From Lachnospiraceae bacterium (GTDB lineage Bacteria > Bacillota > Clostridia > Lachnospirales > Lachnospiraceae): a DNA stretch of 64,000 nucleotides. This document shows positions 55,852-64,000 of this stretch, piece by piece. How positions within the stretch are numbered: position 1 is the first letter of the stretch; each line of letters begins with the position of its first letter. A program made the translations under genes and the position numbers. The stretch covers positions 32,919 to 96,918 of the forward strand of contig JAIDFQ010000064.1 of the NCBI GenBank assembly GCA_029054245.1, given 5' to 3'. A model generated the notes under the pieces. The model did not search any database. It had not been told where the DNA came from and worked only from the letters and a program-made list of their open reading frames with translations.

Positions 55852-57972
55852 CTAGAAAAAATCAGAAGGTGCATTGGAAAACCTTCCTGTCACTGGCTCC
55901 TGCGCACGTTCTTCCTGTGCTGGTTTTTCCTCACCTGCAAGATTTTCCTTTTCCTCTGCATCCGCAGGCTTCTTGCCATCCTCCGTTCCTTTGGGCGGGT
56001 CTTCTTCATCCTTTTCCTCAGGCTCTGGCAGTCCCTTTTCCTTGCGGTAAATCTTCATAAATTCCTTGCCGCTAATAGTTTCTTTTTCAATCAGATGCGC
56101 CGCCAGCTTATCCATCAGCTCCCGGTTACCGGATAGCAGTTCCTTAGCTTCCTCATAACATTTCTTCAATGTTTCCATAACTTCTGTATCGACATCCGCC
56201 GCTGTGCGGTCGCTACAGGTCAGCCTTGCACCGCCACCCAAATACTCGCTTTCCACGGTTGCCAGCCCCATAAGTCCGAACCGCCTGCTCATGCCAAAAC
56301 GGGTAATCATGTTCGTAACTATATTGGTCGCCTGTTCGATATCATTGGCAGCTCCCGTAGTCACATTGCCAAAAACAATTTCTTCTGCTGCACGTCCCCC
56401 AAGCAGGCTCACCAGACGGTCATGCAGTTCTGCCTCCGTCTGAAGGTATTTTTCCTCTTCCGGCACATGCATGACATATCCAAGCGCTCCCATGGTTCTG
56501 GGCACAATTGTAATCTTCTGCACCGGCTCTGAATTTTTCTGCAAAGCACTAATAAGCGCATGCCCTACCTCATGATAAGAAACGATCTTTCTCTCTTCTT
56601 TGCTCATGATGCGGTCTTTCTTTTCCTTGCCTACCAGAACCTGTTCCACTGCATCGAACAGATCTTTCTGACTCACATACTCCCTGCCATGCTGAACCGC
56701 ATTGATGGCGGCTTCATTGATCATATTTGCAAGGTCAGCGCCCACAGCGCCGCTGGTGGCAAGTGCAATGGCATCCAGATCCACACTTTCATCCAAATGC
56801 ACATCCTTTGCGTGTACCTTTAAAATTTCTACTCTTCCCTTCAAATCGGGTTTATCCACAATGATTCTTCTGTCAAAACGTCCGGGGCGCAGAAGGGCTT
56901 TATCCAGAATCTCGGGACGGTTGGTCGCTCCCAGCACCAAAATCCCCTTTGACGTATCAAAACCATCCATTTCAGAAAGCAACTGGTTCAAGGTCTGCTC
57001 TCGTTCCTCATTTCCGCCGCCATATTTACTGTCGCGGCTCCGCCCAATGGCATCTATCTCATCAATAAAAATGATACAAGGTGCATTTTTGGTAGCCTCC
57101 TTAAATAGATCCCTTACACGGGAAGCGCCTACACCTACATACAGCTCAATAAAATCCGAACCAGAAAGAGAAAAGAATGGCACCTTCGCCTCACCTGCCA
57201 CTGCCTTTGCAAGCAACGTCTTTCCTGTTCCAGGAGGTCCTACTAACAGCGCTCCTTTGGGAAGCTTTGCACCGATCTTGACGTATTTGCCTGGATTGTG
57301 CAAAAAATCTACCACTTCCTGCAAAGACTCCTTCGCCTCGTCCTCACCTGCCACATCCTTAAAGGTGATGCCAGTTTCCCTCTGCACATAAACCTTGGCA
57401 TTGCTCTTGCCAACGCCCATGGGACCGCCGCCCTTAGACATTTTACGGAACAAAAAGCTTAAAAGCACCCACATGAGCAGGAATGGGAATACATAGGACA
57501 GCAAAAAGCTGATGACGGCACTGGTTCCGTCTGCCACCTGCCCTTTCACTTCCACGTCATACTCTAAAAGACGGTTGGTCAAGGTATCATCATCTTCTAT
57601 CTTACCGGTATAGTAACTCATCATGGCATTCATACCGTACAGATACAGAACCGGAACCTGGTCTTCCTTTTCAACCTTTGGCTTAATATAGACCCTGTCC
57701 GTTCCAATCACAACAGATTCCACCTTTTCTTCTTCCAGCATCTGGATAAATTCATTGTATGAGATTTCTTTCTCGGAATCCCCTGTTATGATCTTGACAA
57801 ACGTGCTGACTAATAGGAGTGACAGAAGCGCCGCAATCACAAACATGATAATGCTTTGCTTTCTCGGATCCTTGCCGGACCCTCCCGTTCCATTGCCTCC
57901 GTTGTTGTTATTGGACGGACCGCCGCCGCTTCCGTGACCGCCGTCATACTGGTTCAAATTGTTATCGCTCAT
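55852..57972 (-). CDS. ftsH: ATP-dependent zinc metalloprotease FtsH
   Basis: 706 residues. Two membrane helices (about 40-62 and 155-178) flank an extracytoplasmic region. AAA domain: Walker A GPPGTGKTLLAKA, Walker B CIIFIDEIDAIG, SRH GATNRPEILDKALLRPGRFDR. Protease site HEVGHAL (HExxH). It has an unusual Gly/Asn-rich N-terminus (GGHGSGGGPSNNNNGGNGT) and a long acidic, Pro/Glu-rich C-terminal tail of about 70 residues. It degrades unneeded membrane and regulatory proteins. It is 4 nt from the upstream DUF1846 gene and probably cotranscribed. Confidence 0.97.
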   Translation of the reverse strand: MSDNNLNQYDGGHGSGGGPSNNNNGGNGTGGSGKDPRKQSIIMFVIAALLSLLLVSTFVKIITGDSEKEISYNEFIQMLEEEKVESVVIGTDRVYIKPKVEKEDQVPVLYLYGMNAMMSYYTGKIEDDDTLTNRLLEYDVEVKGQVADGTSAVISFLLSYVFPFLLMWVLLSFLFRKMSKGGGPMGVGKSNAKVYVQRETGITFKDVAGEDEAKESLQEVVDFLHNPGKYVKIGAKLPKGALLVGPPGTGKTLLAKAVAGEAKVPFFSLSGSDFIELYVGVGASRVRDLFKEATKNAPCIIFIDEIDAIGRSRDSKYGGGNEEREQTLNQLLSEMDGFDTSKGILVLGATNRPEILDKALLRPGRFDRRIIVDKPDLKGRVEILKVHAKDVHLDESVDLDAIALATSGAVGADLANMINEAAINAVQHGREYVSQKDLFDAVEQVLVGKEKKDRIMSKEERKIVSYHEVGHALISALQKNSEPVQKITIVPRTMGALGYVMHVPEEEKYLQTEAELHDRLVSLLGGRAAEEIVFGNVTTGAANDIEQATNIVTNMITRFGMSRRFGLMGLATVESEYLGGGARLTCSDRTAADVDTEVMETLKKCYEEAKELLSGNRELMDKLAAHLIEKETISGKEFMKIYRKEKGLPEPEEKDEEDPPKGTEDGKKPADAEEKENLAGEEKPAQEERAQEPVTGRFSNAPSDFF

Positions 57973-57976
57973 TTAA

Positions 57977-59449
57977 CTATTTACTCTTTCCTTTTATTGT
58001 TGGTTCGCTGGTCAAATCCACGCCCAGCTTTTTGAAGGTCTTAATATCTACCTCCGAAAGCATCACAGAGGTGTGTACCTGGCACCCCTTCAGTTTCGGA
58101 AGCTGCTCTAACGCCCTCCTAGCATTTTTATCATTTAAAGCAGAGATGGAAAGTGCAATCAGAACCTCATCTGTGTGAAGTCTCGGGTTTTTTCCTCCCA
58201 GATATTTTGTCTTTAATTCCTGAATCGGCTCAATCGCCTCAGGCGAAATCAAATGTGTATCGTGATCCACACCTCCCAGATACTTTAACGCGTTCAATAA
58301 CAACGCTGCCGATGCCCCTAGAAGGTCTGTCGTCTTAGAGGTGATGATGCTTCCATCGGAAAGCTCTACCGCTGCAGTAGGAACGCCCAATTCCTCAGCG
58401 CGCTTATTGGCTGCAACTGTCACCTTCCTGTCATCTGTGGTAATCTTTGCCTGCTTCATCACAAGCTCTATCTTGTAGACGTCATTTTCTTTTGCTTTTC
58501 CTTTGATGACATCATTCATTGCCGTATAATAGCGGCGGATGATCTCCATATAAGATGCTTCACAGCACACTTCGTCATCTACAATACAGTTTCCCGCCAT
58601 ATTCACACCCATATCCGTAGGCGACTTATAGGGATTCTCACCATAGATTCCCTCAAAGATTGCATTTAATACAGGAAAGATTTCTATATCACGGTTGTAG
58701 TTAACGGTCGTTTCACCGTAAGCCTCCAGATGAAAAGGGTCGATCATGTTAATGTCATTTAAATCTGCCGTTGCCGCCTCATAGGCAAGATTGACCGGGT
58801 GTTTTAAGGGAATATTCCAGATTGGGAAGGTCTCATATTTTGCATATCCTGCCTTTATTCCTCTCTTATTGTCATGATAAAGCTGTGACAAACAGGTCGC
58901 CATCTTTCCACTTCCCGGTCCCGGCGCAGTGACTACCACCAGCGGTCTTGTGGTCTCGATATATTCGTTTCTTCCATAGCCTTCATCACTGACAATCAAC
59001 GGTATGTTAGACGGGTATCCTTCTATTGCATAGTGAAGATACACTCTTACACCCTTTTTTTCCAGCCTTTCCTTAAAGTCGGCGGCTCTCGTCTGCCCTG
59101 CATAGTGAGTCAGCACCACACTTCCAACATAAAGACCACGGCTATCAAATTCTTTCATTAGTCTCTGGACATCTTCATCATAAGTAATCCCTAAGTCACC
59201 GCGTATCTTATTCTTTTCGATGTCAGCGGCATTTATTACAATTACGATCTCCGCCCTGTCCGAAAGCTTCATCAGCATACGCAGTTTGCTGTCAGGCTCA
59301 AATCCCGGAAGGACTCTGGACGCATGGTAATCATCAAATAATTTGCCCCCAAATTCAAGATATAATTTATCTCCAAACTTGTTAATCCGCTCTTGGATGT
59401 GTTCCGACTGCATCTGTAAGTACTTTTCGTTGTCAAATCCCATTCTCAT
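57977..59449 (-). CDS. DUF1846-family protein
   Basis: 490 residues, soluble. GFDNEKYLQMQSEHIQERIN at the start, VVVTAPGPGSGKMATCLSQLYHD and MGVNMAGNCIVDDEVCCEAS are family blocks. The GPGSGK stretch resembles a nucleotide-binding loop. The family is conserved in Firmicutes; its function is unproven. ATG at 59449 or 59443. Divergent from pyrG. Confidence 0.88.
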   Translation of the reverse strand: MRMGFDNEKYLQMQSEHIQERINKFGDKLYLEFGGKLFDDYHASRVLPGFEPDSKLRMLMKLSDRAEIVIVINAADIEKNKIRGDLGITYDEDVQRLMKEFDSRGLYVGSVVLTHYAGQTRAADFKERLEKKGVRVYLHYAIEGYPSNIPLIVSDEGYGRNEYIETTRPLVVVTAPGPGSGKMATCLSQLYHDNKRGIKAGYAKYETFPIWNIPLKHPVNLAYEAATADLNDINMIDPFHLEAYGETTVNYNRDIEIFPVLNAIFEGIYGENPYKSPTDMGVNMAGNCIVDDEVCCEASYMEIIRRYYTAMNDVIKGKAKENDVYKIELVMKQAKITTDDRKVTVAANKRAEELGVPTAAVELSDGSIITSKTTDLLGASAALLLNALKYLGGVDHDTHLISPEAIEPIQELKTKYLGGKNPRLHTDEVLIALSISALNDKNARRALEQLPKLKGCQVHTSVMLSEVDIKTFKKLGVDLTSEPTIKGKSK

Positions 59450-59597
59450 AAGTTTAAACCGTTCTCTTTCCTAAATTAAAACTCCTTATTTTCATCCAAA
59501 TTTCAAATATCGTTTTTAATTGTAGCACAACCCTATCAATTATTCCATAAAAAAGAAATGAACTAATATCAATTTTTTATAAAAAGCCACATTCTCA

Positions 59598-59626
59598 TTG
59601 ACATTCAAAACTGCCAGTGCTAAAAT
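59598..59626 (+). promoter_or_regulatory. Promoter of pyrG
   Basis: TTGACA (59598-59603), 17 bp, TAAAAT (59621-59626); predicted start near 59633. Confidence 0.8.
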
Positions 59627-59643
59627 TCCTATATCAAAGCAAA

Positions 59644-59675
59644 GGCGCTATGAGCAAAGCTCATAGTGCCTTTTT
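59644..59675 (+). terminator. Leader terminator (attenuator) of pyrG
   Basis: GGCGCTATGAGC, AAA loop, GCTCATAGTGCC, then TTTTT, ending 6 nt before the pyrG SD. It starts about 11 nt after the predicted transcription start. Confidence 0.85.
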
Positions 59676-59691
59676 CACGTAAGGAGAGCGT

Positions 59692-61296
59692 ATGGCAGTA
59701 AAATATGTTTTTGTAACTGGCGGTGTGGTTTCTGGATTAGGCAAAGGAATCACAGCCGCTTCTTTAGGAAGATTATTAAAAGCACGGGGGTATAAGGTCA
59801 CTATGCAGAAGTTCGATCCTTATATCAACATCGACCCCGGCACCATGAATCCGATTCAGCACGGTGAAGTCTTCGTCACGGATGACGGAACGGAAACGGA
59901 CTTGGATCTTGGTCATTATGAACGGTTCATTGATGAAAATTTAGACAAAAACTCTAATGTTACCACAGGAAAAATTTATTGGTCTGTTCTACAGAAAGAA
60001 CGGCGGGGCGATTACGGCGGCGGCACCGTACAGGTCATCCCTCATATCACCAATGAAATCAAAAGCCGTTTTTACCGCAATTTCACGGATGAAGACACCC
60101 GAATCGCCATCATTGAGGTAGGCGGAACCGTGGGGGATATTGAAAGTCAGCCCTTTCTTGAATCTATCCGCCAGTTCCAGCATGAAGTAGGACACGAAAA
60201 TGCGGTATTAATTCATGTCACCTTGATTCCTTATCTGAAGGCCTCTCAGGAGATGAAGACCAAGCCCACACAGGCAAGCGTAAAGGAATTGCAGGGCATG
60301 GGCATCCGCCCTGATATCATTGTCTGTCGCAGCGAACATCCCCTTGACCAAGGCATCAAGGATAAGATTGCCCTTTTCTGTAATGTACCCAACGACCACG
60401 TGTTACAGAATCTGGACGTGGAATACCTGTACGAAGCACCTCTTGCCATGGAACATGAGCGCCTTGCCCAGGTTGCCTGCGAGTGCCTGCATCTAGAATG
60501 CCCTGAGCCAGACCTTACTGATTGGAAGACAATGGTGGAAGCCCTCCGCACTCCTACAGGGGAAGTCACGATTGCTATCGTGGGAAAATATGTACAACTC
60601 CATGACGCGTACATCAGCGTTGTGGAAGCCTTAAAACACGGCGGTATTTCAAATCGCGTCACCGTCAATATTAAGTGGGTTGACTCTGAGACCGTGACGG
60701 AAGAAACCGCAGAAGAACTTTTAAGCGTTGCAGACGGCATCCTTGTTCCCGGCGGCTTTGGTCCCCGAGGCATCGAAGGAAAAATCTGTGCTATTACATA
60801 TGCAAGAACTCACAAAATCCCATTCTTGGGGCTGTGCCTTGGCATGCAGCTGGCTATTGTAGAATTTGCCCGCAATGTAGCTGGCTTTAACGATGCCCAC
60901 AGCATTGAGCTTGATCCTGGAACAACTCATCCCGTCATTGCCCTCTTGCCAGATCAAAACGGCGTGGAAGATATTGGGGGAACATTAAGACTTGGCTCTT
61001 ACCCCTGTATCCTAGATAAGACATCAAAGGCGTATGAATTGTACAGTGAGGAAACCATCTATGAACGGCATAGACACCGCTATGAAGTGAACAATGATTA
61101 CCGGACTCCTCTTACGGAACATGGAATGAAGCTGTCGGGCATTTCTCCAGATGGGCGCATTGTGGAGATGTGTGAATTACCGGATCATCCTTTCTTTGTG
61201 GCGACACAGGGGCATCCAGAGTTGAAATCCAGACCTAATAGACCTCATCCTTTGTTTAAGGGGTTTGTTGACGCTGCATGTAAAAAAACTAGATGA
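59692..61296 (+). CDS. pyrG: CTP synthase
   Basis: 534 residues. N-terminal amidoligase: [36 protein letters not shown]-terminal class I glutamine amidotransferase: [16 protein letters not shown] with catalytic Cys and the late HPELKSRP. It aminates UTP to CTP. SD AAGGAGAGC. The only gene on the plus strand in this part of the window; a terminator hairpin in its leader indicates control by attenuation. Confidence 0.98.
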   Translation: MAVKYVFVTGGVVSGLGKGITAASLGRLLKARGYKVTMQKFDPYINIDPGTMNPIQHGEVFVTDDGTETDLDLGHYERFIDENLDKNSNVTTGKIYWSVLQKERRGDYGGGTVQVIPHITNEIKSRFYRNFTDEDTRIAIIEVGGTVGDIESQPFLESIRQFQHEVGHENAVLIHVTLIPYLKASQEMKTKPTQASVKELQGMGIRPDIIVCRSEHPLDQGIKDKIALFCNVPNDHVLQNLDVEYLYEAPLAMEHERLAQVACECLHLECPEPDLTDWKTMVEALRTPTGEVTIAIVGKYVQLHDAYISVVEALKHGGISNRVTVNIKWVDSETVTEETAEELLSVADGILVPGGFGPRGIEGKICAITYARTHKIPFLGLCLGMQLAIVEFARNVAGFNDAHSIELDPGTTHPVIALLPDQNGVEDIGGTLRLGSYPCILDKTSKAYELYSEETIYERHRHRYEVNNDYRTPLTEHGMKLSGISPDGRIVEMCELPDHPFFVATQGHPELKSRPNRPHPLFKGFVDAACKKTR

Positions 61297-61449
61297 GTGT
61301 CTTTCGGCAGAGCGGTCTGCGTTTCAAATATATAAAGCGAAGTCAGCAGACCGATATCTGTCACATATACCTTAAACGGATCAGGCTTTTCATAGACATC
61401 ATACCTATCATCAATTGCAATTCATTTTTGCACTTTAATACATGTTTCT

Positions 61450-62340
61450 CTAAAACCTGCCCCTTGTATCATCTGTAACTTCGCCGCTATCTCTTCTAAT
61501 TCTGACTGTCCCTCCTCCCCCGTCAAGTACGGTATGTCCCTCTGGTGCCTTAGGGCTATAAATCAAAACCCATATATAGCTTTGCTCTAAATAAATTGCA
61601 TTCACCTCATAGTCAAGATCTTGATTTTTCCTTTCATACCAGCCACTCTCCTTGTCATACTCTTCTGCTATCCTTTTTGCAGTTTCTTCATCCGGTACAC
61701 TGTCCTTAGTCTTGTCAGGCTCTTCCCACTTTCCTTCATTTTGCTTTGCTGACCATACCCAATAATCAATGAACCATTCATACTCTTTATCTTGCAGCAT
61801 CCACATGTTCTTCTGCTCTGAATATGTAATGGAGGAAAGAATCTCCAATGCCTCGTTCTGCCTTGTCTGTACATTCTTCTCCGCGTCCTCCTCTGATATA
61901 TTTATATATGCCTGTCCAATAACATAGATATCTTCCAGCTTTTTGCCAAAAGTAATATAATCCGCCTTATCGCCTCTTCTGTCATGAACAGAGTCATTGT
62001 AATATAAATACCCCTGTTCCTCCCTCACATCTATTTTACTTTCTTTTTCCACCACAAATCCATAAGGATAGGTCAGTTCTACCAGAAAATCCTCATGAAA
62101 CCTTTCAAAAATACTACCATCATCTTCTATAGGTACAATCAAGATATAATCTGAATTCTTCCGTGATTCCAGACAAAAAACTAAACTTGCTTCCTTTCGG
62201 TATGTCAGATGCCACTTTCCGCGATTATATTGCAGTGCAATATTTCCGCCCTCATAGGTAGGTCTCTTATTCCACCATGCCAATAGAATCATCAAGATCA
62301 ACCCAGCAACTCCCAATACCAGTAATATTTTCTTTTTCAA
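61450..62340 (-). CDS. Membrane-anchored protein of unknown function
   Basis: 296 residues from a TTG at 62340 with AGAGAGG 8 nt upstream; the ATG-started frame is 13 codons longer. One N-terminal helix (KKKILLVLGVAGLILMILLAW) is a signal anchor; the rest is extracytoplasmic, rich in charged residues and tyrosine, with predicted beta structure. The C-terminal part (YEVNAIYLEQSYIWVLIYSP, then GHTVLDGGGGTVRIRRDSGE) recalls the strand pattern of small NTF2-like immunity-type domains, but this is a weak impression. No family assigned. Confidence 0.7.
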   Translation of the reverse strand: MKKKILLVLGVAGLILMILLAWWNKRPTYEGGNIALQYNRGKWHLTYRKEASLVFCLESRKNSDYILIVPIEDDGSIFERFHEDFLVELTYPYGFVVEKESKIDVREEQGYLYYNDSVHDRRGDKADYITFGKKLEDIYVIGQAYINISEEDAEKNVQTRQNEALEILSSITYSEQKNMWMLQDKEYEWFIDYWVWSAKQNEGKWEEPDKTKDSVPDEETAKRIAEEYDKESGWYERKNQDLDYEVNAIYLEQSYIWVLIYSPKAPEGHTVLDGGGGTVRIRRDSGEVTDDTRGRF

Positions 62341-62420
62341 TGAAGTTTCCTCTCTGCCTATACTCCATAATTGCATCAATCGGGCTATTTACTATTTATC
62401 ACATAGCATATGTTCTCATC

Positions 62421-63527
62421 TTAATTCTGAACATGCATTTCCTTTATAAAGTTCTGAATACTTCCCGAACTCACAGCCAGCTTAATCCACCTCTGCATCA
62501 TTGCCAAATCCTTTTGATTTAGAATCTCATCTTTTAAACTGCCTGGAACTTCACCATAATCCTCCAAAAACGCAATAATACTCTCCGCTTTTCCTTCTAT
62601 CTTTCCTTCTATTTTTCCTTCTAGCTTTCCTTCTATTTTTCCCTCCATTTTTGCATCATTTACTAAATCATCAAGTGCTTTCAGCATACTCCTATCCTCG
62701 CTTTCCTCTTTTTCAATCGCATTGGCTTCTTGCCTCTTTTCTCTTATCAAGCTCTTTAATCTTTTAGATTGCGTAAGCTGGCTTAGCATAAACCAACTAT
62801 CATTATTCATTTTCCAACTATCCTGATTCTCCTTTATATACTTCAAAAAATCTTCCTTACAATTCCGTCTTCTAAAAAGTTCCAATAACGGTCTTAATTC
62901 TGTCTTAAAATATTCAAAATGCTCAAATGTAGACAAATCTAAAAAACGCAACGGATACTCTGGGATTAATTTTCGAAATTCTTCTTCCATAGACCTGCTT
63001 TCAGCAGTAAAGTCAATCATATCATGAAGGCTTCTAGGTCCCTTCCACTCTTTTTCGCCCCAATACACTACCAATGTCATAACCGGATATAGACGGTCCT
63101 CTTTCCTGATTTTATACAGACGTTCACCTACATCACGATAAATAGTCGAAGTATCACCTTCTCCGTCCTCACTCTGTCGAAGCGCTTTGTCTGCATTTTC
63201 GTTATCCTTCATAATTGCCTGAATCTGATGACTGTATTCCAATGCTTCCTGAAGCATGATACGTACCGGCATGCCATAATCCACCGTCTTCTGGTTCTCG
63301 ACTGCAAAAACAGCAAAGCACTTCCCATCACTGCTCTGCTTCATAACCAAATCCCTGTTTCTCTCAAGAAATCCCTTGTCGTCTGCCTTGTGCAGAATTG
63401 GATTTATCTCCTGAAGCTGCCCTGCCTTCACCATCTCCTTTCCCTCAAATACACCTCCATTCCAGAGGTCTGCATAACGTTCTGCGTCCTCTAAGTAAGA
63501 CTTAAGCCCAATGTCTTCCTTTCCCAT
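62421..63527 (-). CDS. Rpn-family nuclease/putative transposase (PD-(D/E)XK)
   Basis: 368 residues. The N-terminal region includes CFAVFAVENQKTVDYGMPVR, whose E-x-Q is the PD-(D/E)XK half-motif of the Rpn/PDDEXK transposase family, then TLVVYWGEKEWKGPRSLHDM. A long helical C-terminal part contains five G-K-(I/L/A)-E repeats from a 12-bp repeat (GKIEGKLEGKIEG) before a short helical end. Rpn proteins promote RecA-independent recombination or act in phage defence. SD GGAGGTACT. It is a single gene with no mobile-element ends visible. Confidence 0.85.
   Translation of the reverse strand: MGKEDIGLKSYLEDAERYADLWNGGVFEGKEMVKAGQLQEINPILHKADDKGFLERNRDLVMKQSSDGKCFAVFAVENQKTVDYGMPVRIMLQEALEYSHQIQAIMKDNENADKALRQSEDGEGDTSTIYRDVGERLYKIRKEDRLYPVMTLVVYWGEKEWKGPRSLHDMIDFTAESRSMEEEFRKLIPEYPLRFLDLSTFEHFEYFKTELRPLLELFRRRNCKEDFLKYIKENQDSWKMNNDSWFMLSQLTQSKRLKSLIREKRQEANAIEKEESEDRSMLKALDDLVNDAKMEGKIEGKLEGKIEGKIEGKAESIIAFLEDYGEVPGSLKDEILNQKDLAMMQRWIKLAVSSGSIQNFIKEMHVQN
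62590..62652 (-). repeat. 12-bp coding repeat in the Rpn-type gene
   Basis: About five units of GGAAARMTAGAA on the coding strand give the tetrapeptide G-K-(I/L)-E. Such repeats are prone to slippage, so the linker length may vary between strains. Confidence 0.85.
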
Positions 63528-64000
63528 AGTACCTCCTTCGCAGGAGATATTGCAATGCTTCTACCATAGGCATGAAACCTCCTGCCTTATTCATTTTTAA
63601 TTTGGAATAAAAGCATGATTTCGTTTGACGCCCATAGGCTTATTGTAATTGCTGTTGATTTTAGCGTTTAGATATGTTTTAGAATGTTGAAATTTATGCT
63701 TTGATTAAAGTATATCATGAGATTAGGTGTTTGTCATGTGGAATATTTGTTGTCGCAAAAAGGAACAAAAAAAATACATTATGTAGTTCGAAAATGTGAA
63801 TCCCACACTCAATGCACTATCCATTTTTCTATCCTTTACTCTGAATGATTTTTTTCTCGTTTAAATTTCTTTAGCTGTAAATATACAAACATTTTTAATT
63901 TCCATCCGAATCTTCGCATAACTACTTAGTAAATATATTTCTTTTATGTATAAAGGATAATACTAGATTATACTTATTAATTAAGGGTGATGGTATGAAC
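63528..64000. other. AT-rich intergenic region
   Basis: No gene, RNA or clear terminator is seen. It would hold the Rpn-type gene's promoter. In the last bases AAGGGTGATGGTATGAAC resembles an SD with an ATG at 63995, perhaps the start of a plus-strand gene beyond the window; too short to judge. Confidence 0.4.

Noticed and set aside
59627..59675. B. subtilis-style CTP-sensing reiterative transcription at pyrG
   Set aside because: The predicted 5' end lacks GGGC; only the attenuator hairpin is visible.

Overview
The window reads as a chromosome segment of an anaerobic Firmicute, most likely a Lachnospiraceae-type gut Clostridium. The signs are clostridial core genes (hprK-glk-murB-rapZ-whiA-HPr in a row), an NrdG2-type activase, a Bcd/Etf-like acyl-CoA dehydrogenase set, a D-lactate dehydrogenase, an Amt-PII fusion, and families common in Lachnospiraceae (Rpn-type nuclease, HAAS/PadR membrane module, DUF6128-like protein). 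Most genes lie on the minus strand. No rRNA, tRNA or CRISPR array was seen.

Layout. 0.1-1.9 kb: PadR regulator plus a FtsW/RodA-like protein with a HAAS prefix. 2-9.2 kb: a starch/maltodextrin operon, read right to left: membrane-anchored starch-binding protein, solute-binding lipoprotein, two permeases, a cytoplasmic GH13 enzyme and a LacI regulator. Its likely ATPase (MsmX) sits apart at 13.4-14.5 kb. 9.4-13.2 kb: tadA, an nrdG-like activase, the SRP RNA on the plus strand, a DUF6128-like protein and a CdaR-type regulator. 14.6-26.6 kb: c-di-GMP synthase and HD-GYP genes around a YesL protein, then ldhA, a lipase-like hydrolase, metG, amt-PII and acetyltransferases. 26.7-43.0 kb: ppiB followed by an accessory island. 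43.2-43.6 kb: a 347-nt nested inverted repeat. 43.7-63.5 kb: agcS, membrane genes, fba, a lipid kinase, the hprK-to-HPr cluster, uvrC, ftsH, DUF1846, pyrG, an uncharacterised membrane protein and an Rpn-type nuclease.

The island is the most interesting part. It starts inside the 3' part of ppiB and ends at a second, diverged copy of the ppiB 3' end. The copies share a 16-bp identical core (TTCATCATGCATAAGA) exactly where similarity begins. An integrase fragment, a relaxase fragment and TTGTTGTCAA-type repeats lie just inside the left end; ParB, DUF6075-like, macrodomain and RelE/ParE remains plus similar repeats lie at the right end. This fits a decayed integrative element that targeted a protein-coding gene. 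Its intact cargo is a divergon: a DeoR regulator and, opposite it, about 11 kb encoding two paralogous proteins with tandem NTF2/SnoaL-like domains, a PTS EIICBA, a CaiB/BaiF CoA-transferase, a GH1 6-phospho-beta-glucosidase, an acyl-CoA dehydrogenase, EtfB and EtfA, then a HAD pseudogene and a lactonase-like metallohydrolase. I infer a pathway that imports a beta-glucoside, cleaves the phosphoglucoside, activates the acidic aglycone to a CoA thioester, and dehydrates and reduces it with ETF-linked electrons. It parallels the fld (aryl-lactate), cai (carnitine) and bai (bile acid) pathways but matches none of them. The substrate cannot be read from sequence.

Several genes (amt, pyrG, metG, agcS) have terminator-like hairpins between promoter and start codon. 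A 15-bp minisatellite coding for D-x-S-G-(T/A) occurs in frame in two unrelated proteins 8.5 kb apart. Start codons were moved from the longest frame where a ribosome-binding site clearly favoured another codon; each such case is stated.
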